This document shows positions 58,801-64,000 of a stretch of DNA of 64,000 nucleotides, piece after piece. Made by a program: the position numbers and the translations under genes. Under the pieces are notes generated by a model. It was given only the letters and a program-made list of their open reading frames with translations. It ran no database searches and was not told the origin of the DNA. Source of the stretch: Aotearoamyces nothofagi (lineage: Eukaryota; Ascomycota; Leotiomycetes; Leotiales; Tympanidaceae). Location of the stretch: assembly GCA_015345905.1 (NCBI GenBank), contig JADDTR010000019.1:124001-188000 (forward strand). Direction: 5' to 3'. Within the stretch, counting starts at the first letter, position 1. Each line of letters begins with the position of its first letter.

Positions 58801-59532
58801 TGGTGAGTTCGGCTTCCTAGTATCCCAATGTTGTATGATACCGGAAGCTGTAGAGCATGCGAATTCGAACCCATCGTTTGGTGACCATTTGACATCAAGA
58901 ACTGCATCCGCATTTCCTCGGAAAATGGCCCGGCTGTAGAAGAGCAGTCCGCCGCGGGCCTGAGGTGGTGCCTGGACATCAAAAAGCCTAACCGTGCTGT
59001 CCTGGCTTGCCGATAGTAGGTATGATTCTCTAAAGGGATTGACGGCAAGCTTGTGGACTTGTCGGGCATGTTCTCTTATGCGGCCAACCTCCACACCACT
59101 TCCAAGTCGGTGTAGGTCATAAAGCGTTATCCTGCCGTTGGCAGATGCCGTAATAATTGTAGAATCAAGTTTTCCATGCGACCATCGAACTGCATTGATG
59201 TTAAGCTGGTCGTTGAAGGCAGACAGCCCGTCGCTATGGGGAGAGGCTTGGGTTGATATTGCCGTTCGCAGATCGATCTCCTCTGATATGTTTGAGCCAT
59301 CAATCTTGAGTATCTTGAATACCTTCTCTCCCGCAACAACAACATGGTCGCCAGGGGGGTTTTTATCAAGGCAGTTAATCGACGATCCGGCTGGAAAGGT
59401 GGCTGCTTGGGAAAATGTTGGTCTCAACAGTGACCGATCTGTACGCGTCTCGAATCCCAAGCTGGAGTCAGGGTGGTGGTCGTTGGTCGGCTGGCCGAGA
59501 AGCCTCTTGATTATCTTGCCTTGGGCAATCAT
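55822..59532 (-). CDS. rtc1: SEA complex WD40-RING protein Rtc1 (WDR24 homologue)
   Basis: A single uninterrupted frame encodes 1236 residues, matching fungal Rtc1. Rtc1 is part of the SEACAT/GATOR2 complex at the vacuole, which supports TORC1 signalling to nutrients. The N-terminal beta-propeller (about 60-400) has WD-type repeats: HARQVHKLAVNPFRESYLLS, ASQDSTVRLFD, WSPNDGFEFACSTASGIIQHWD and GGWDQRCHVWDLS. A long Ser/Pro-rich middle part follows, with a helix around residues 580-620 (YFAQSAEIVGYYRLAQTWRI). The C-terminal zinc-binding RING-like part has CEKCQSYLDGCAVCRERE and CQGCGHGGHSACMRAWH, typical of WDR24. The last 60 residues are charged and variable. It diverges from the GPI-type gene. 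Confidence 0.94.
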   Translation of the reverse strand: MIAQGKIIKRLLGQPTNDHHPDSSLGFETRTDRSLLRPTFSQAATFPAGSSINCLDKNPPGDHVVVAGEKVFKILKIDGSNISEEIDLRTAISTQASPHSDGLSAFNDQLNINAVRWSHGKLDSTIITASANGRITLYDLHRLGSGVEVGRIREHARQVHKLAVNPFRESYLLSASQDSTVRLFDVQAPPQARGGLLFYSRAIFRGNADAVLDVKWSPNDGFEFACSTASGIIQHWDTRKPNSPVLKINGHDSACFSIDWHPDGKHLISGGWDQRCHVWDLSKNAEKRQKPKYTFATPARVSIVSWRPACWSSTAQAHRAAQVAVAYDDTNPTRTQNSTVHIWDMARPSLPFKEIADFLSSPTGMMWHQRDVLWTVGREGNFIQNDVAFAPKVIDHRSLSTFDFSPSGEVIMLLEERQGRKRLSGHGPKNVLSRARQNDSQSQGLTPDGYQLGISTSDSEEDIGGSFLGTKPRGKNLSRRLTTKSVNSMSITPPLASAAADRSVMVLDEAVKITGLYKPQQVMAIGHAPSATDRGAFRYLSSRYLQRIASDKRELATAGSNGPAINRRMALILEYFAQSAEIVGYYRLAQTWRILAYTIDLLLIRRAEHHRETRLAHHEEKKHLREKQEKQDMRESQRFGNRYMFEETTPRKHLRPKSPTGSLLHPATKSVMMEEFESTSNVATPLAGPVRDRDQGQMKGILEEGTISQSPVIENDVLKLPPAAHSPSPSHSAMSNNGQPKVDSFSSEEGYDFYDMASVTTPAIDISAPQRKAPLNLEMGFRGHSGVSGISTLARHDSTESFQMFSTSGDSHPMKGPSPSESQWHNSLHNGEPRPEPEIDSSWDSSVTSDPRHHRSFESVDSNVLGDDMHMTGLTTTPSPPTFRVREASVQSIYNDDRVDKDDAGSMTDTESTHSPPPEIDESSSDILEVDYYPQVSDQRFMATAIDPHVLIPRSIQFETQTGCLNASIMVLIFKSLLIPGTIDEIQAPAILRQYHHRLSSMMLFTEAALLRNLCYPTYPTVYSQGQAKLGLVLNYFCTTCSKPLKKASLKIGQLLQRCEKCQSYLDGCAVCRERESPIMTFDHEVDDKSKDKIIDTNMAAARIWWWCQGCGHGGHSACMRAWHSGPALNEGADYSDGCCPIEGCLHPCLPGEWRDDWFAMKSAARNEELNRFVKEGMKVLGKGVRTASGGVKRDVREAGESKAVESVRGALVNTMTPMERERKKSVKVVAPGEEH

Positions 59533-60727
59533 GCTGGGTCATTTCGGCCTCTCAAGGAGGCATAGCAGGTCTCATCAACAAGAGAGGTTCATTATGAGGC
59601 AGTTAGTTACAGTTCAGACGGAAAAGTGAAGCCGACATCGATTCTAAGCTCTCGGCTCTAGAGCTTCATGCGCACAGACCATCACCATCGTTATCGTCCA
59701 GCCCCGGGTGCTGATTAGGCTCAACTCACGGAGCGACCAACTGATACGCCCAAAAAGATGTCCGCATCACGACTCCGAAACTCCACACACGTTTCAGGCC
59801 CTTCTATGATCTGAGCAGAGCATTCTGAGGTCTCAGCAGAATGGCCCGGCGTTTACCAGGGAAGCCCAAAGCACGGCATCTATAGCTTCCAACCTGTAGT
59901 GGCTAAATAACTGCGCATCATGGCAAGCATAGCTTGTTTTGCTATTTTTCGTTGGCTGTGATGGAAGGATCCTCCCCAAGGATGGCCAGGGATGAGGGAC
60001 TCCTGAAAGGGAGCCGTGGAGGACAGAATAAGTATAAACAGATCTGCATGCAAGATGCAAACGCACCTCATCTTCTATACATACTGTATAGCCTACTCAC
60101 CTGAGCTGTTAGCTGAGGCGGTGTTGCCGACTTGTTGCTGTGCAACGAGAAGTCCATTCCTAACTTATTCTACAATTCTTTCTTCCGAACGACAACGAAA
60201 AGGATTCTTTGTTTTCCATTTCCAATAAATCCTTTATCTGCATAGCCTTGATCCTGCGCTGTGTCGGGTCCGGTCACTATCATCATCCTTCCGCACCCGC
60301 ACAGCGTCAACGACTCGTTCATTACTTCTGCGTTCTGCCCTGCCATCATATACTGGCGATCCGCATATCCTACGCAGCTGGCGGATGCAAGAAACCGTGC
60401 CGCAATACTACAACGGTAATTTGGGCGACTACCTGTAGATTTCTGACACATTTTGGCTCGAGCTTGGGGGCGTTACCGCGCGGGGGATTTCAAACACCAA
60501 ACGTCTCAGAAGCCCGCTCGCACTCTTCAGCTCTAAGACATCTGACCTCACCATTAAAACATACCATTAACATCTTGGTAATATTTTCAAGCTCCGAAGA
60601 AACCGGTCTCGATTGTCGAGTATTCTTGCACGACTCTTGTCGTTTTCTTCGTCCGGCGATTGTTGGAAGGCCATCTCGAGCTGGATCTCGTGTATTTTCA
60701 ATATCAGTTTCGCAGACTCTCGTCAGC
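59533..60727. promoter_or_regulatory. Divergent region, rtc1 and GPI-type surface protein
   Basis: A 1.2 kb gap contains both promoters. The frame of the downstream protein is open upstream of its first likely ATG (to about 60209), but that part lacks a signal peptide and family signal, so it is treated as leader. No repeat is seen. Confidence 0.5.
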
Positions 60728-61561
60728 ATGGGCTCGAAAACTATATTCGGAGCATTTGTGCTCCAGCTCATTATATCCACCGTAAAGGCCTCTGTATCTC
60801 TGGCAAGCTTTCAATCGGTCCCAAAGGGCGTCTCAACAGCATGCAAAATTACATATGACAGCTCGATATCGTCTTGTTCCGCCTCCGACTTCACGAATGG
60901 TGCAGCGTGTTCGAGCTCATGCATTAAGTCATTGGAGATTATCCAAACCACCCTCAATGCGGTATGTTCTGGAGCGACGGTGGATAGCTCCACTTTGCTT
61001 GGAAAGGCCTTCCAGGGAGACTTGGTTGCTGTCCTATGTCCAAATTCCGCTTCAACAACAACCGCAGATACAACGTCCTCTTCACAAGCCGAAAAGACCA
61101 CTACTACCGCCGCTGAAGAATCAGCAACTTCGGTCGAGACCCCAGCAGTACAAACTACCTCGTCTGTCCTGAAAACAGCAGCTTCTACAACTGTGCCGTC
61201 TACAGATGCCGCATCTACAGACTCTACATCATCTTCCACTACATCTACAGCAACATCACTCCAATCAGCAAGCGGGATTGGCGATCCCGAACCAACAACG
61301 TCACATTTCATCTTCCCCGACTCTTCTACATCAAGCACCGACGCAACAAGCACATCCTCGGCCTCCTCATCAGCCGCCACAGAAACCTCCCACGGACAGA
61401 GTGTGCAAGAGCAGCAAATAACGGCAATGTCCGACAGCGGCGGCGGAAGCCCCTTTGACATTATCGGCTACTCGGCCTCCCCCAGCAGCAGGCTCGCTCA
61501 GAGCCGGGCTCTCTCAACACTCTGGGCTCTCGTGTGTATCGCTATCCTGCTAGGAAGATGA
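60728..61561 (+). CDS. Ser/Thr-rich secreted protein, probably GPI-anchored
   Basis: One exon encodes 277 residues. A signal peptide (IFGAFVLQLIISTVKA) is followed by a small Cys-containing domain (about 22-105) with six to seven Cys, including CSGATV and LVAVLCPNSAS. Residues about 105-235 are mostly Ser, Thr and Ala, a stalk expected to be heavily O-mannosylated. The C-terminus ends in a hydrophobic stretch (ALSTLWALVCIAILLGR) after small residues, as in GPI attachment signals. Such proteins sit in the membrane or wall of filamentous fungi. The family cannot be named. The start at 60728 is chosen because it puts the signal peptide at the N-terminus; longer upstream reading exists in frame. 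Confidence 0.75.
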   Translation: MGSKTIFGAFVLQLIISTVKASVSLASFQSVPKGVSTACKITYDSSISSCSASDFTNGAACSSSCIKSLEIIQTTLNAVCSGATVDSSTLLGKAFQGDLVAVLCPNSASTTTADTTSSSQAEKTTTTAAEESATSVETPAVQTTSSVLKTAASTTVPSTDAASTDSTSSSTTSTATSLQSASGIGDPEPTTSHFIFPDSSTSSTDATSTSSASSSAATETSHGQSVQEQQITAMSDSGGGSPFDIIGYSASPSSRLAQSRALSTLWALVCIAILLGR

Positions 61562-62746
61562 CAAGAGAACGGAGCTTGTTCTTCGACTGCAATAACCAAA
61601 TCCGAATCACGCTCATGTCCCAGGACGATGCTGCGTGCGAGCAGAATAGAGCTTTTGCCGGAATATGGGGAGATGAGAGCCCCGACTCATCATGGCTTAC
61701 TGAGCAGTCTTGCCGCTGTCTGTCCGTAACGCCCATGCGTTGCGCAAGCAAGCAAGCATCATACACAAAGTTCCCAGAGCCCTTTTGCTCCACTCCCACG
61801 GCCGTACCCCGCGAAGCAAAGCCGTTATTACATGATACCCTCATACCCACTCACATTGCATCATACTATTACAATAGCAATAGCAATCGCAAACAACGCA
61901 GGAAAAAAAAGGCAGATCCTTTCGCACGCTGCCAGCCTTACCCACATCACCTCGCGCGAAAGCTATACAGCACGAGCGATGACACCCAGCCCCTCTCGGA
62001 GACACGAGAACTCTCTCTCTCTCTCGCGCCTGGCTTGCGGGATACTCGCTGTCCTGGTTCCGGCTCCTTTCGGGATGTCACGTACGGCATGGGACGTCGA
62101 GGGCGGGGCGGGGCGTGTTTTTTGGCGGAGCGGTGGGAATTGGGAGTTGGGAGTTGGGAGTTGGGAGTTGGGGTTGGAGCCGGGAGCTCCGCTGGTGGGA
62201 GCGCAGGATGGCAGGATTACGGAGGACCTTCTAAGTGCGATATATTATCATAGATTCATAGCCAAATCGCGATCACAGCCCTGGCCAGCTCATACATAGC
62301 AAGAAGATGTTTCGGCTCACACCCGAGCCGACGCTACAGCATCCATTTGTCTAGAAACCATTCAAAATCACACAATTGTATTTTTACTTTCTCATTCTCG
62401 TTCTCGTTCTCGTGCCAAGGAAGCTCTGTGCAATCTTTTGCTCTCGACGAAAGAATTTCGCAATGCACATCCACATCCGTTCGATGCCTCCAACGCCCTC
62501 AGAACCCCACACGCGTCCGTCACTATACTGATGAGCCAAGCAAAAAAAATAAAATAAAAAATGGCTCAGATCATGATAATCCCATCCGCACAAAAAACAA
62601 AGATTAAATTTTCGTTCGCTCTCCATAATATCCCGCTATGCAACTCCAGTAGCCATATAAAGGCAAAGGCAATTCCCAATTCCCTCGTTCCCATCCATGG
62701 CTTGCAAATGCTCAAACATATCAATCAATCGCGCGTGAGCCGTTGC
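61562..62746. other. Convergent intergenic region with simple repeats
   Basis: About 1.2 kb lie between the GPI-type gene and Ste50. It contains CT-rich runs (62005-62025), a GGGAGTT array (62137-62177) and a TTCTCG array (62388-62414). Open frames at 61534-62299 lack family signal and overlap these repeats. Confidence 0.55.
62137..62177 (+). repeat. 7-bp G-rich array with quadruplex pattern
   Basis: Five GGG runs separated by four bases (GGGAGTT units) meet the G3N1-7 pattern for a three-quartet G-quadruplex. The array lies about 600 bp after the GPI-type gene and about 600 bp after the end of Ste50 on the other strand. Confidence 0.7.
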
Positions 62747-64000
62747 TCATATGATACCTCCGGGAGGATCATATACTGGTACTTGGCGGCCAGTCTGCCC
62801 TCGTAGCGGAAGGCGTCCATCCAACCCTGCGCTGCCAGGTCCATCGGCCACCTGTGCTTCCGGATGCGCGTTCGTCTTTCTCAGCATGAACATTGGCTTT
62901 TTACCCTCCTTGTCCAATTGCTTAAATAATATAAGGGGCTTTTCATCACGTGTTAGGCATCGTTCTTGGTCCCCAAATACGATGTATAACGCATATTGTT
63001 CCGGAGGAGCATTGATATTGTACTTCTTCAATGCCGCTGGGAGGACCTTGTAACATGGATCTTCCATACTAACACGGAATGACTTGAATATTTCCACTGA
63101 TGCCGAGTTTCCAGATCCGCTATCAGGTGCAGGTGTTGGCGCTCGTCGCGACTGAGGAGCCGGTTTTATGCTATCCCGTGGAGTATGGGCTTGGTATGTA
63201 TCGTTATCATTTTGAGCGAAGGTGGAGCGTCCCGAAGGCGTAGGCATATCTGAGCGGTATGATCGTGATGCTAGTGTTGAGCCACTATATGTGTTTGGAA
63301 TTGGCGGAGATGTCGGAGATGGAATATTTGGCGAAAGGCCAGGGGAAGTAGCAGGTTGAGATCCACCGCCCATAGCTGCTAGATGCGAAGAAGAGAGAAC
63401 GGCCCGCTCTGCAGCCGCAGCCGGATCTAATGCTTGCTCCATCATAGAACGTTCTTGTTGTGCATGTGTTGGAGATGCGTTTTTAGGTGTGGACCCGAGG
63501 AAGAATTGTTTGGTTGAGAACTTTCTCGATAATCCACCACCAGACTGAGTGGAGGAAGGGGTAGGTGCGGGAGGGGATATTGTATTTGAGGTATCGTAGG
63601 CGTACTGCTGGTTGTATGCTTGGGTATTAGCGGTTGGTGGATGGTATGGTAGTGGTTGTCCTTCTTTCGCCATCCGGAAGACCGGTAACAGGTCCTCTCG
63701 TAGTCGTCTATACTCCTCTGTGATTTTTCGAAGTTCTATCTCAGCAATGCTCATACGTTCATCTCGAAGTCGTAGTTGTTCGACTAGTTGCTTAATGTCC
63801 TTTAGCGTTGCTGTTGCGTACTGAGCTTCCGCGTCTGCAGCTGTAAGGAATAAAGTTAGTATTTAAAACCTAAACCACCCGATAGACTCGGACTTACAGA
63901 GCGGTACATAATGGTCGCTCTCCAATTCGATGTCCTGCTTGATCTTGATATCGTAGACGCTCTTTAGAATCGTAAGTCTATGACCTACACTCGTGATGCC
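62747..64000 (-). CDS. ste50: MAPK cascade adaptor Ste50, C-terminal part
   Basis: Two exons are visible (63898-64000, cut by the window edge, and 62747-63840), giving 398 residues. Ste50 binds the kinase Ste11 through its SAM domain and Ras-like proteins or Opy2 through its RA domain, in the mating, filamentation and HOG pathways. The first visible residues GITSVGHRLTILKSVYDIK are the end of the SAM domain. A coiled coil follows (LKDIKQLVEQLRLRDERM, then ELRKITEEYRRLREDLLPVF). A long Ser/Pro/Thr-rich linker leads to the RA domain near the end (EIFKSFRVSMEDPCYKVLPA, then ALKKYNINAPPEQYALYIVF and ILFKQLDKEGKKPMFMLRK). The intron is 57 bp. The SAM domain start lies outside the window. Confidence 0.93.

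Noticed and set aside
60209-60727. N-terminal extension of the GPI-type protein by 173 codons
   Set aside because: The frame is open, but the extension lacks a signal peptide and would bury the clear one at 60728; it is read as a leader.

Overview
The window is nuclear DNA of a filamentous ascomycete (Pezizomycotina). Support: short spliceosomal introns, mostly 45-75 bp, with GTAAGT/GTGAGT-like donors and TAG/CAG acceptors; fungal-restricted genes (Het-C, Gup1, Ste50, Emi1-type twin CX9C protein, Yme2/Rna12); and tightly packed genes on both strands. A leotiomycete-like fungus is a reasonable guess, but the class cannot be fixed from sequence alone. Exon models below were built by hand from splice signals, reading phase and recognisable protein families. 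No search was run.

Layout. 0-5 kb: the 3' end of a sorting nexin, then VPS25 (ESCRT-II) converging on a six-BRCT Rtt107/Brc1-type protein. 5-11.4 kb: an alpha/beta hydrolase, a degenerate acylphosphatase-like locus, a membrane-anchored aspartic-protease-like protein lacking a canonical first active site, and a short-chain reductase. 11.8-17.5 kb: AP-2 alpha adaptin, a YggS-family PLP-binding protein and a dienelactone hydrolase. 18-31 kb: cytosolic Hsp70 with heat-shock elements, a divergent pair of mitochondrial genes (Emi1-like and Yme2), Het-C and Gup1. 31-41.3 kb: a DUF1776 protein divergent from a Wss1-type DNA-protein crosslink protease, thioredoxin reductase, VPS53 (GARP) and an intracellular-type GH18 chitinase. 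41.3-44 kb: a 2.7 kb gene-free stretch with clustered short motifs. 44-64 kb: Yth1/CPSF30, a multispanning membrane protein, a large coiled-coil/repeat protein of unknown function, a GC-rich GNAT acetyltransferase, Rtc1 (SEA complex), a GPI-type Ser/Thr-rich surface protein and the 3' part of Ste50 running off the right edge. The stretch from 46.6 to 55.5 kb has few genes and many micro- and minisatellites.

No rRNA, tRNA, CRISPR array, transposon or viral relic was recognised. Most genes are conserved housekeeping functions. Several concern endomembrane traffic (sorting nexin, VPS25, AP-2 alpha, VPS53) and two concern genome stability (Brc1/Rtt107 and Wss1), but nothing indicates a functional cluster. 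The items most worth following up are the decayed acylphosphatase locus, the atypical aspartic-protease-like receptor, a cluster of five copies of the 9-mer GTACAGTAC (either strand) in the 42-43.6 kb gap, the hexapeptide-repeat protein at 49.6-51.7 kb, and Het-C with its Gly/Gln repeat tail.
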